A stretch of DNA of 64,000 nt from Neptuniibacter sp048548695 (GTDB lineage: Bacteria; Pseudomonadota; Gammaproteobacteria; Pseudomonadales; Balneatricaceae), in the NCBI RefSeq assembly GCF_048548695.1, contig NZ_JBLYIF010000004.1. The stretch is one strand, 5' to 3'. Under the pieces are notes generated by a model. That model saw only the letters and a program-made list of their open reading frames with translations. It ran no database searches and was not told the origin of the DNA. Within the stretch, counting starts at the first letter, position 1. Each line of letters begins with the position of its first letter. Positions 33,427 through 41,648 of this stretch are shown one piece after another. The translations under genes and the position numbers were made by a program.

Positions 33427-35217
33427 ATGTCATTTGCAAAACGATTTGGGGCTCTGACGGTTGCTGTTGCAGTCGCACCTGCCGCGTTTGCGGTCGGAGG
33501 TGGTGTTGCAGCCAAGTCTAACCCGCTTGAGAAATACAGCCCGGTTACCGAGGAACGGTTGACTAATCCGGAGCCAGAAAACTGGCTGCAGTGGCGCGGT
33601 AATTATGAGGGTTGGTCCTACAGTCCCCTGGATCAGATTAATGCTGATAACGTTGATGACCTGGTACCGGTTTGGTCCTTCTCAACGGGTGAACTGGAAG
33701 GTCACCAGGCACCGCCCATTGTGAACGATGGTGTGATGTTTATCTCGACCCCGAATAATAAGGTTATTGCGCTGAATGCCGAAACCGGTGACGAGCTTTG
33801 GAGCTTCAAAAAAGAGATTCCGGAAGAGCTGTTCCAGCTACACCCGACTAACCGTGGTGTTGGTCTGTATGGTGACATGGTTTACCTGGCAGCAACGGAT
33901 GCCTGCCTGGTGGCCCTGAATGCAAAAACCGGTGAGCAGGCCTGGGAAACCTGTGTTGCTGACTGGCAGGACGGCTACTACATGACACTGTCACCACTGA
34001 TTGCTAAAGGCAAAGTCATGGTCGGTGTCTCTGGTGGTGAATACGGTATTCGTGGCCATATTACTGCCGTTGATGCGAAAACTGGTGAGATTGCATGGAA
34101 GACTCACACCATTCCGGCACCGGGTGAGCCGGGTAGTGAAACCTGGAAGGGTGATGCATGGAAAACGGGTGGTGCCTCAGTTTGGATTGCAGGTACTTAC
34201 GATGCAGATATGGGCGTGGCTTTCTACGGCACAGGTAATGGTGGTCCTTGGATGCCTGATACTCGTCCTGGTGACAACCTGTATGCCAACTCAGTGGTCG
34301 CGCTGGATGTGGAAACCGGTGAGCTGAAAGGTTACCACCAGTACCATTGGAACGATGCCTGGGATTGGGATGAAGTATCTCCTCCGGTCATTATCGACTA
34401 CGAGCACAAAGGCAAAAAAATCAAAGGTCTGGTGCATGCTGGACGTAATGGTTACCTGTGGACCCTTGAACGTAACAAAGATGGGTCTATCGACTTTGTC
34501 GATGCTGAAGCGTATGTAAAACAGAACGTGTTTAAGAGCATTGATCCTAAAACGGGTCGCCCAACCTACGACCCTGCACATACACCAGGTACGGGTAAAG
34601 CGGTTACTTTCTGTCCGTCACTGTGGGGCGGTAAAGACTGGCCACCTGAGTCGTATAACCCAAAAACTGGCCTGTTCTATATCCCGGCACATGAAAACCT
34701 GTGTTCAGAGATGGGCGGTGTCGAACTGGGACCACGCAAGTCTGGTGAGCTGTACATTGGTGTACCAATTGCGGACATCCTGACCAATATTCGTCTGGCT
34801 GAAGGCGCTGAAGATCACATCGGTGAAATTCAGGCATGGGACCTGAAGTCCGGTAAGAAAGTATGGCAGTTCAATATGAAAGAGATGAACTGGGGTCCTC
34901 TGTTAAGTACTGGCGGTAACCTGGTGTTCTCTGGTGGCTCTAACGACCGCGTATTCCGCGCGCTGGATGCCCGTACGGGTAAGAAGCTGTGGCAGTACCG
35001 TGCTAACTCCGGCATCACTGCCGTGCCATCCAGCTGGAAGGTTAATGGTACTCAGTTTATCGGCGTGCAGGCTGGCTGGGGTGTAGACGCCCAGCGTATG
35101 CAGGGTGCCTTTGACGCAGTGATGGATCACACCACTGTGGTACCTCAGGGCGGTGTGCTGCATGTGTTTGCTTTGAAATCTAAGGCTGACAAGTTGATTG
35201 AAGCTGCGACCCAGTAA
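33427..35217 (+). CDS. PQQ-dependent alcohol dehydrogenase, type I (third)
   Basis: 596 residues, signal peptide (…APAAFA-VGGG) and PQQ propeller without heme. The catalytic D313 is in NDAWDWDE with D315 at +2 (lanthanide-type pair). It keeps the canonical Glu metal ligand (E205 in SGGEYGIRG) and the Asn in GTGNGGPW. The vicinal Cys-Cys is missing: the region reads LFQLHPTNRGVGLY. AGGAG eight bases before the ATG at 33427 decides this start; an ATG 30 nt upstream is also open. It is paired with a Rieske protein rather than a cytochrome and followed by an AldA-like dehydrogenase. Substrate unknown. Confidence 0.94.
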   Translation: MSFAKRFGALTVAVAVAPAAFAVGGGVAAKSNPLEKYSPVTEERLTNPEPENWLQWRGNYEGWSYSPLDQINADNVDDLVPVWSFSTGELEGHQAPPIVNDGVMFISTPNNKVIALNAETGDELWSFKKEIPEELFQLHPTNRGVGLYGDMVYLAATDACLVALNAKTGEQAWETCVADWQDGYYMTLSPLIAKGKVMVGVSGGEYGIRGHITAVDAKTGEIAWKTHTIPAPGEPGSETWKGDAWKTGGASVWIAGTYDADMGVAFYGTGNGGPWMPDTRPGDNLYANSVVALDVETGELKGYHQYHWNDAWDWDEVSPPVIIDYEHKGKKIKGLVHAGRNGYLWTLERNKDGSIDFVDAEAYVKQNVFKSIDPKTGRPTYDPAHTPGTGKAVTFCPSLWGGKDWPPESYNPKTGLFYIPAHENLCSEMGGVELGPRKSGELYIGVPIADILTNIRLAEGAEDHIGEIQAWDLKSGKKVWQFNMKEMNWGPLLSTGGNLVFSGGSNDRVFRALDARTGKKLWQYRANSGITAVPSSWKVNGTQFIGVQAGWGVDAQRMQGAFDAVMDHTTVVPQGGVLHVFALKSKADKLIEAATQ

Positions 35218-35230
35218 GTTGTCCTGATCA

Positions 35231-35275
35231 AGCCGGGTCTGTACTTATACTGTATGGGTCCGGCTTCTTTTCTTG
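35231..35275 (+). terminator. Terminator-like hairpin after the third PQQ dehydrogenase
   Basis: AGCCGG and CCGGCT arms with a long loop, followed by TCTTTTCTTG. It may only partly stop transcription before the aldehyde dehydrogenase gene. Confidence 0.5.
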
Positions 35276-35293
35276 ATAGTTGAGATTCAAGCC

Positions 35294-36733
35294 ATGACTG
35301 ACATACCTGTATATCAAAATTTTATTAATGGCGAATTTGCGCCAACGCCAAAAAATACTATTGACGTTCACAATCCAGCTAATGGAAATCTTCTGTCCCG
35401 GGTGCCTGAATCTGAAACCGGAGAGGTGGAGCACGCTATCGCTGCAGCCAAAGCCGCTCAAACCGGCTGGGCCGCGAAACCTGCAATCGAACGTGCGGGT
35501 TATTTGCGTAAAATAGCGACTAAAATTCGTGAAAATGCTGATGAGTTGGCAAAGGTGATTACTCTGGAACAAGGCAAAATATTGAGCCTTGCCCGTGTTG
35601 AAGTCGACTTTACTGCTGATTATTTAGATTACATGGCCGAGTGGGCTCGGCGTATTGAGGGTGAAATTATTACCAGCGACCGGGTGGGCGAGAACATTTT
35701 CCTGTTCCGCAAACCCGTGGGTGTTGTCGCAGGTATTCTGCCGTGGAATTTCCCGTTTTTCCTGATTGCCAGGAAAATGGCACCAGCGTTGATCACTGGT
35801 AACACCATTGTCATCAAGCCAAGTGAAGAAACGCCGAACAACTGCTTTGAGTTCACCAAGCTGGTTGCAGAGACTGATTTGCCGCCGGGCGTATTTAATG
35901 TGGTCTGCGGTAGCGGGGCGCAGGTGGGTAGTACGTTAACCTCACACGCAGGGATTGATCTGATCAGCTTCACCGGGAGTGTGGAAACGGGTGCGCGAAT
36001 CATGGCCGCTGCAGCACCGAACATCACTAAGCTTAATCTGGAACTGGGCGGTAAAGCACCTGCCATCGTGTTGGCGGATGCGGACATTGACCTGGCAGTG
36101 ACCGCCATCAAGAACTCGCGGGTTATCAATTCTGGTCAGGTATGTAACTGTGCTGAGCGTGTATATGTTGATGCCTCAGTAGCAGATCAGTTTATCGATA
36201 AAATTACCAAAGCGATGGCCATGACCACTTATGGTGATCCGATTGCACGGCCGGATGTTGATATGGGGCCACTGGTTAACCGTATTGGCTTGGACAAAGT
36301 GGCCGCGATGGTTGAGACGGCAAGAGCGGCGGGTGGCACCATAACGACCGGCGGTAAAATTGCTGAGCTTGGCCAGGGATTTCACTATCAGCCGACCGTT
36401 ATTGCTGATTGCCGTTCTGATATGGAGATTATGCGCAAAGAGGTATTTGGTGCAGTACTGCCAATTCAGGTGGTCTCTGGATTGGATGAAGCTATCACCT
36501 GTGCCAATGCCTCCGAATATGGTCTGACATCTTCAATTTTCACTAAGAATCTCAGTTTTGCGTTGCAGGCAGTTAACCAACTCAACTTTGGTGAAACTTA
36601 CGTTAACCGCGAAAACTTTGAAGCTATGCAGGGTTATCATGCCGGTGTGCGTAAATCAGGTATTGGTGGTGCTGATGGGAAGCATGGCCTGTATGAGTAC
36701 ACGCATACGCATGTGGCATATATCCAAACCTGA
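35294..36733 (+). CDS. aldA: NAD-dependent lactaldehyde/glycolaldehyde-type aldehyde dehydrogenase
   Basis: 479 residues, the exact length of E. coli AldA and similar in pattern: YQNFINGEF at the start, PWNFPFFLIARKMAPALITGN, FTGSVETGARIMAAAA, LELGGKAP and catalytic Cys in NSGQVCNCAERVYV. It oxidises small (hydroxy)aldehydes to acids in the cytoplasm. Being 76 bp after the third PQQ dehydrogenase, it is a likely next step for that enzyme's aldehyde. The start 35294 has only a weak ribosome-binding site (GAG in TTGAGATTCAAGCC). Confidence 0.9.
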   Translation: MTDIPVYQNFINGEFAPTPKNTIDVHNPANGNLLSRVPESETGEVEHAIAAAKAAQTGWAAKPAIERAGYLRKIATKIRENADELAKVITLEQGKILSLARVEVDFTADYLDYMAEWARRIEGEIITSDRVGENIFLFRKPVGVVAGILPWNFPFFLIARKMAPALITGNTIVIKPSEETPNNCFEFTKLVAETDLPPGVFNVVCGSGAQVGSTLTSHAGIDLISFTGSVETGARIMAAAAPNITKLNLELGGKAPAIVLADADIDLAVTAIKNSRVINSGQVCNCAERVYVDASVADQFIDKITKAMAMTTYGDPIARPDVDMGPLVNRIGLDKVAAMVETARAAGGTITTGGKIAELGQGFHYQPTVIADCRSDMEIMRKEVFGAVLPIQVVSGLDEAITCANASEYGLTSSIFTKNLSFALQAVNQLNFGETYVNRENFEAMQGYHAGVRKSGIGGADGKHGLYEYTHTHVAYIQT

Positions 36734-36772
36734 GTGAGTATGTCCGCTGCCGGGGGTCGGTAAATATACGCT

Positions 36773-36797
36773 AGGGCTGATGAAATCAGCCCTTTGA
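36773..36797 (+). terminator. Terminator candidate of the aldA-like gene
   Basis: AGGGCTGA-TGAAA-TCAGCCCT followed by TT. The T-run is weak. Confidence 0.5.
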
Positions 36798-36840
36798 TAC
36801 TACTTCAACCGCACATTCATCCATTGCGTGTGACCAAAAA

Positions 36841-37695
36841 ATGCTCAAGCTTACCTTCATACTCCAAGCTATCCCCGTTGCGATTAAACAGTGCTGTGGG
36901 CTGGGGGCGATTATCGCTCTGCTATGGATTGCGATGCTGATGCTACAACCGAATGAGCAGTCAGGACTCGTCTTTGTTGCGGATGCTAAACAGGGCATGG
37001 TGAATGTGTATGATGCCAATAGTTTATGGATGCTGTCGCAAATAAAAACTGATTTTCAACCAACGCATTTGTATATCCATTCAGGTAAACAATTTTTATA
37101 TGTTGTCTCCAGGGTGGATCGTCAGGTCGGTGTGGTGGATATCAAAACCTTACGCATGAAGCAGCGTATGGCGTTACCCGACTCCGCTCGCTGGCTGTGT
37201 TTTACGGACCATCAACCGGGACTTTTCAGTAAGAGTCCAGCAGGGGTAGCTATGCCGTTGCCGCTGCTAAAAAAAGGGGCCAATATTCCAGCTTCATCGG
37301 TCGTCGATCAAACCCCGCAAGGGCATAGCTGTCAGTCCCAGTTAATTGCTGAGCATGATCCGGACAGTGCTATTTTTACTGCGCAGAGACTGCAGTCTGG
37401 GGCCTCCGCTGTAACCTGGTATCAGAGTGGTTTCAGTCTGGGATCGGGTCTGGGCTCAGCGGCTGAGTGGAACTCCCGGCGCTGGTCTGATAACTGGCAA
37501 CAGTTGTTCTTCTCCTCGCCACAATGGGTCAACCTTTCTCAACTAACCAACTATGGTTTCAGTCAAGACAATAACTGGCTGTATATATCTGTGCCGGATA
37601 CGCAAAAATTGCGCGTTATTCATCTGCCGGATTATGCTAAAAACAGCGTCCTCTCGCTGAATTATGTGCCTTCTGCAGTAGCCGTCGATCGATAG
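36841..37695 (+). CDS. Membrane-anchored beta-propeller-like protein, unknown function
   Basis: 284 residues: an N-terminal membrane helix (about 18-38) and a periplasmic part starting SGLVFVADAKQGMVNVYDAN and LYVVSRVDRQVGVVDIKTL, as in YncE-type propellers. The middle ~90 residues are irregular. It resembles in design the protein at 14314. No good ribosome-binding site precedes the ATG. No catalytic motif recognised. Probably an accessory of the PQQ operons by association only. Confidence 0.6.
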   Translation: MLKLTFILQAIPVAIKQCCGLGAIIALLWIAMLMLQPNEQSGLVFVADAKQGMVNVYDANSLWMLSQIKTDFQPTHLYIHSGKQFLYVVSRVDRQVGVVDIKTLRMKQRMALPDSARWLCFTDHQPGLFSKSPAGVAMPLPLLKKGANIPASSVVDQTPQGHSCQSQLIAEHDPDSAIFTAQRLQSGASAVTWYQSGFSLGSGLGSAAEWNSRRWSDNWQQLFFSSPQWVNLSQLTNYGFSQDNNWLYISVPDTQKLRVIHLPDYAKNSVLSLNYVPSAVAVDR

Positions 37696-37865
37696 CTAAC
37701 AGCTACGAATAACGGCCTGTTGAATCATCTTTTTAACAGATAAAAAAACCGCTTGAGTCTGCGTGTGTAAGCTCCGTTTCTTCTCTGGTTTGAAATCTAA
37801 GCTGCATGTTATTCCGGTATTGGTCGCAGGTATTGCATTGATGCGTATTGTGCCAAGCCATCACT

Positions 37866-37872
37866 TGTTGCA
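37866..37872 (+). promoter_or_regulatory. TGTTGCA element upstream of the DUF1097 gene
   Basis: A single site ~180 bp before the sigma-54 promoter at 38047. Otherwise 37696-38046 shows only an AT-rich intergenic stretch with no gene. Confidence 0.35.
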
Positions 37873-38046
37873 GGTCTGACACAGTGAATGGGGCGAGTGT
37901 CGACTTTTTTGTTGCTGTATCTGTTATTTTTTGGGGACTAGTAAGAGTTGTGTTTTTTCTACGATTTTTATGATTTTAAGTTATTGATATTTAAGATAAT
38001 AAACTATTTTTAAAATTTCGGCGTTTGCTGTTTTTTTTATTGAGAT

Positions 38047-38062
38047 TGGCACCGAACCTGCA
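38047..38062 (+). promoter_or_regulatory. Sigma-54 promoter of the DUF1097 gene
   Basis: TGGCAC-CGAAC-CTGCA at correct spacing, 76 bp before the start codon. The -24 element is perfect. Confidence 0.7.
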
Positions 38063-38137
38063 GTAACTGGTGTGAATTTGTCTTTAAGACGAATGACACA
38101 TTTTCTAACCTCAAAAATAACTAAGGGAATGTCATTT

Positions 38138-38665
38138 ATGAATCCTTTAACAGCAACCTCTCTGAGCATTGCGCTGTTCGGTGCACTGGCTACCTGGTTG
38201 GCGCTAAGCCCGTTATCAGGTTTTGTTCTGATCTGGGCGATTTTTATTGCCTGGGCGGCATTTGCTGCACTGGGAGCGGATAACAGTGCATTTAAAAACA
38301 CTGTTGTCTGTGGACTGTTTGGCGTCATTATCGGCTGGGTGGGTGCCTATCTGTTTTTGGCGCTACCGTTCGCGGAAAGCATTGGCGTACCTTTGTGGGC
38401 AGCGATCGTGGTGGCTGTCACTGCGTTTTCGGTGGTCTTTGCGGCTAACCTGTCATTTCTAGGCGCGGTGCCCGCATCTGTGCTGGCCTATGCGGCGACC
38501 TTTGCTTATCTGCTGCAAACCGAAGGCAAAATGTCGTTGGGTACTCTGACGTCATCCTCTTTTGAGAACCCATTGTTGATTATTTCTCTGTCAGTGATTC
38601 TGGGCGCTGTGTTTGGCAAGGTTTCTACCCTTGCTGCTAACAGTGTGTCTGCCGCAGAGGCCTGA
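38138..38665 (+). CDS. DUF1097-family inner-membrane protein
   Basis: 175 residues, almost entirely hydrophobic, with about five to six transmembrane helices, resembling the DUF1097/YcdZ family. The function of the family is not known; transport or stress-related roles have been guessed. ATG 38138 has AAGGG ten bases upstream; the nearer ATG at 38129 is too close to that site. It is a monocistronic unit with its own sigma-54 promoter and terminator, which ties it to the alcohol regulon and suggests movement of a small substrate or product. Confidence 0.78.
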   Translation: MNPLTATSLSIALFGALATWLALSPLSGFVLIWAIFIAWAAFAALGADNSAFKNTVVCGLFGVIIGWVGAYLFLALPFAESIGVPLWAAIVVAVTAFSVVFAANLSFLGAVPASVLAYAATFAYLLQTEGKMSLGTLTSSSFENPLLIISLSVILGAVFGKVSTLAANSVSAAEA

Positions 38666-38736
38666 TTGGTAATTTCGCTTCGCTCTCAGTATCGCCCCTC
38701 TACGCGATACTAAATCCGCTTGAGTCTTGGCGGTTT

Positions 38737-38761
38737 GCCCTGCATATGCAGGGCTTTTTTT
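38737..38761 (+). terminator. Terminator of the DUF1097 gene
   Basis: Perfect palindrome GCCCTGCATATGCAGGGC followed by seven T. Confidence 0.85.
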
Positions 38762-38795
38762 GCTGTAAAAATGTTTATTTGACTGTCATGTGACT

Positions 38796-39063
38796 AGGAA
38801 ACCTACGTATCAGTCCAAAACGCTTCTGGCGTGTAGAGCAACTTGAGATCAAGGCAGCGATTACAGGCATGCTGGTTGCCTGTCGAAAATCGGTAACGCA
38901 GAGATCGGATTGATCTGAAATCCCTATGGTGCGGGCTCTAAAGCAGCCTTCTGCTTTGTCAGGCAGTTTGGAAAGGACTTGTTATTCCACTGCGCAGCCT
39001 TTCGCGCATCAGGCTAATTTATCGCCCGCAGAGAAAGTTTTGGACTGATTCGCAGGTTCCCTA
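38796..39063. repeat. MITE-like element, long copy
   Basis: 268 bp ending in imperfect inverted repeats (left AGGAAACCTACGTATCAGTCC, about 20 bp; right ...GATTCGCAGGTTCCCT). Its right two-thirds match the copies at 44047 and 48441 closely. It carries an extra ~90 bp after the first 35 bp. No coding capacity. Confidence 0.75.
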
Positions 39064-39522
39064 TGGAGTAGCGGATTTTGATGAGCGTGTGACTGGCATG
39101 CTGAACCAGCCAGGTTACGCACAGTGGCTGTTTTATCCATGGTGTTATCTATGTTGTGCCCCATCGGCGGATAACTTAGTTCGGGTATTTCTGCGTCAAT
39201 GCGAAGCCATGCTGCAGTTTGTAAGTGAGTGTTGGTGAATCTAACCCGGCCTGTGCAAAAACCGTTAGCTGAGTGTACGTAATCACTTGTTTTCTGTTTG
39301 GTCGCGGGGGTTCTGAATCAGATTTAATTTATGTTTCGTAACTTATGTTTAGTAATTTGGTTTTCAGTAACGTGCTGTGGCTATCATGGTTGTCTGTGCG
39401 AATGGGTGGGCAGGTGGAGTGAGACTTGAATTGAGTACGCGATAAGCCAGGTAGTGCTCTGGGGGTTTGGGTCCGTAGGGCAAGGGTACATGCACAGTTG
39501 GGGGCATGTATTGAAGTGCAGA
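39064..39522. other. Gene-free stretch
   Basis: No supported gene, promoter or repeat. Open frames here on the minus strand are Pro/Thr/His-rich, mutually overlapping and without ribosome-binding sites. Confidence 0.6.
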
Positions 39523-39523
39523 A

Positions 39524-39550
39524 CAAAAAAGGACATCCCGTAGGATGCCC
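39524..39550 (-). terminator. Terminator of the second porin
   Basis: Minus strand: GGCATCC-TACG-GGATGTCC followed by six T. Confidence 0.8.
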
Positions 39551-39606
39551 AAGCTCGCCAAAGGGTGCGAAGATGAAGGCTAAGCATGGCTTAGCCGGGC
39601 TGAGAC

Positions 39607-40821
39607 TTAGAAAGTAACGGAGGCTTCCATAATGAAACCATCCCATTCGGTGCCACCGGCAGCGCCGAATATGGTTGCGCCACCACCAGAGAACTGGTCT
39701 TCTTCCTGCTTCACATACTCAGCTTTGAACAGCGTAGCGTCGTTGAGCCAGAAGCCAGCGCCTAGCTGCAGGCGGGTTGCGTCACTTGGACCGCTAACAC
39801 CGGTGCTCTTGTTGGTAGATTCGGCATAACGGGCAGCCAGGTATAAGCTGTTGCTCAGGTCAACCTTACCTTCAACTGACCAGAACTCCATTTTGGATTT
39901 TTCTTCGATATAGCTGGTTTGCAGGGAGCCTTCACCGCCCGCCCAGCTGTAATCATCTTCAGCTTCACCATACAGTGCGTGTAGCAGGAAATTACCCGCT
40001 TTGTACTGCACATCGGCCTGCCAGATAAAAGCATCTACGCCGGGCACAATCAACGGGTGAGTTGCACGGGCACTTGGTGCGGTATTGGCAAACTGGTAGT
40101 TATCACCATCACCAATAGCGATCAGAGAGCCGAATGGCTTGCCAACGACGCCTTCCAAGTCATGGTTGGTTTTGAATGTACCGACACCAAAAGACAGGCC
40201 ATTATTCAGGTTGAGGGTACCGCGCAGGCCCAGGTTGTAACCGTGGCCAGGTGAGAAATCAGTGAAGAAATCAGGCGTCGCCAGTACGGCATCCCAAGTC
40301 ATGTTAGTGCCGCTTTCCAGATTATGGGAGCCATACGCCCACAGACCTTCTTCAGCAGTGATCATGTCAACCAGACCGTTACCAACAAATGGATTGCTCT
40401 GTACAGCAGCCCCATCAGAGTAACGGATAAAGTTCATTGTGGTGGAGATCACATTACCCAGGCGGATACCGATGTTATTCGGCAGGTCAAACTGGATCCA
40501 GGCCAGATCCTGGCTGATAGCAGCACTGCCATTGTTCCAGTCGTTTGGTTCTTCAGCCAACTCGGCAAAAACAGACACATTTTCTGCAACCTGGGCATTA
40601 ATGTTCAAAGCAAAACGCATACGCTGAAAAGCCGAATCGGCATCGGCATCGGCAGGGTTTACTGCGGCCCCATCGACATCGATACCGCTTTGCCAGGCCT
40701 GCATGGCTGCACCACTGATTTTAATTTTGCCATCCATAAACTCGGCAGCGTTGGCAACGCCTGAGGCGCTCATGGCAATTAATGCGGCAACAACATGCTT
40801 GCTGATTTGTGTTCGTTTCAT
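39607..40821 (-). CDS. Outer-membrane porin (second, carbohydrate/phosphate-selective-like)
   Basis: 404 residues: signal peptide ending ...SGVANA-AEFMDGKI, then a beta-barrel pattern ending ...WDGFIMEASVTF with C-terminal Phe. FQRMRFALNINAQVAENVSVFAELAEE and WIQFDLPNNIGIRLGNV are typical of porins that share the DcaP/OprO-like layout, different from the porin at 12239. Start 40821 with GGGGGA upstream is preferred over an ATG 15 nt earlier. A sigma-54 promoter and a TGTYGCA site pair lie upstream, so it should be co-induced with the alcohol genes. Confidence 0.88.
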   Translation of the reverse strand: MKRTQISKHVVAALIAMSASGVANAAEFMDGKIKISGAAMQAWQSGIDVDGAAVNPADADADSAFQRMRFALNINAQVAENVSVFAELAEEPNDWNNGSAAISQDLAWIQFDLPNNIGIRLGNVISTTMNFIRYSDGAAVQSNPFVGNGLVDMITAEEGLWAYGSHNLESGTNMTWDAVLATPDFFTDFSPGHGYNLGLRGTLNLNNGLSFGVGTFKTNHDLEGVVGKPFGSLIAIGDGDNYQFANTAPSARATHPLIVPGVDAFIWQADVQYKAGNFLLHALYGEAEDDYSWAGGEGSLQTSYIEEKSKMEFWSVEGKVDLSNSLYLAARYAESTNKSTGVSGPSDATRLQLGAGFWLNDATLFKAEYVKQEEDQFSGGGATIFGAAGGTEWDGFIMEASVTF

Positions 40822-40904
40822 TAACGAATCCCCCAAAATTAGACATTTTTTTATTTGAATGGATTAAAAGGGTTTTACATGCCCGTTTAATTCAAATCTG
40901 TTAT

Positions 40905-40920
40905 CGCAATGCCTGTGCCA
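40905..40920 (-). promoter_or_regulatory. Sigma-54 promoter of the second porin
   Basis: Minus strand: TGGCAC-AGGCA-TTGCG, matching the consensus at correct spacing, ~84 bp before the start. Confidence 0.8.
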
Positions 40921-41046
40921 AATTAAATAGGCTTTGGTTTTTGTCTGAATAAAAATTCAAGCTGTTGATTTATAATGAATTTAATGAAATCTTTGTTTCG
41001 CTTTTTTTAATGGGTAAGGCTTGTAAGGCGTAGGGCTCAGATCAGT

Positions 41047-41076
41047 TGTTGCAGGGATGCATTACGGGTTGCGACA
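41047..41076. promoter_or_regulatory. TGTYGCA palindromic pair upstream of the second porin
   Basis: CAGTTGTTGCA and TGCGACAACTG form an 11-bp inverted repeat (cores 41047-41053 and 41070-41076) ~130 bp upstream of the -24 element at 40920. The most symmetrical of these sites besides 32549. Confidence 0.6.
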
Positions 41077-41124
41077 ACTGACCTAAAAAAATGGCACCTG
41101 AAAAGGTGTCATTTAAGGGGGGAG

Positions 41125-41580
41125 TTATTTCTGGCTTAATTGCGGTGGTGCATTGATGGTGATGGCAATTTGATACTGATTATTTTGCTCGCCGACCAGA
41201 TAAACGACTGAACCAAATTCAGCGGGTTCATCGCCGACAGTGTCTTCAAAATAGATTCGCATCAGATGGCTGACGGGCATATTGCTGTGATAGGCACGAC
41301 TACCGACACTGAAATCTTGCAGAAACTGTGTGTCTGCTGCTTCGAACTCGGTACCGATCACTTTGCGGCCAAAGTTGTTGCGGGTATATACCCGAATCAT
41401 TTTTTGTTTGTATTTTCTGACGCCGTCCCAATTGATAAGCTCAGAGATAGCATCGAAGTTTTTTGCTTCATGGGCTTGAAGGAATTGATCAAGCAGAGCT
41501 TCCTTGGTGGTGGGAAGCTCTGCTGCAAAGATGTTAAGGCTGGTTAGAACTAATGCGAGCGGCAGAAGTTTTTTAATCAT
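41125..41580 (-). CDS. Exported protein of unknown function
   Basis: 151 residues, signal peptide (…LTSLNIFA-AELPTT), mature part beginning with a helix LLDQFLQAHEAKNFDAISELINWDGV that is reminiscent of NTF2/SnoaL-like or small periplasmic stress proteins, but no family is recognised. AGGAG precedes the ATG. It has its own sigma-54 promoter candidate (41627-41641) in the 68 bp after the activator gene, so it is probably an inducible member of the regulon. Confidence 0.7.
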   Translation of the reverse strand: MIKKLLPLALVLTSLNIFAAELPTTKEALLDQFLQAHEAKNFDAISELINWDGVRKYKQKMIRVYTRNNFGRKVIGTEFEAADTQFLQDFSVGSRAYHSNMPVSHLMRIYFEDTVGDEPAEFGSVVYLVGEQNNQYQIAITINAPPQLSQK

Positions 41581-41626
41581 TTTTATACTCTCCTTATTTA
41601 CTGCTTTGAAATGCAGTCGGGATAAA

Positions 41627-41641
41627 GCAGAGCCTGTGCCA
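41627..41641 (-). promoter_or_regulatory. Sigma-54 promoter candidate of the exported protein
   Basis: Minus strand: TGGCAC-AGGCT-CTGCT at correct spacing, ~47 bp before the start codon. Confidence 0.65.
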
Positions 41642-41648
41642 GTTATGA

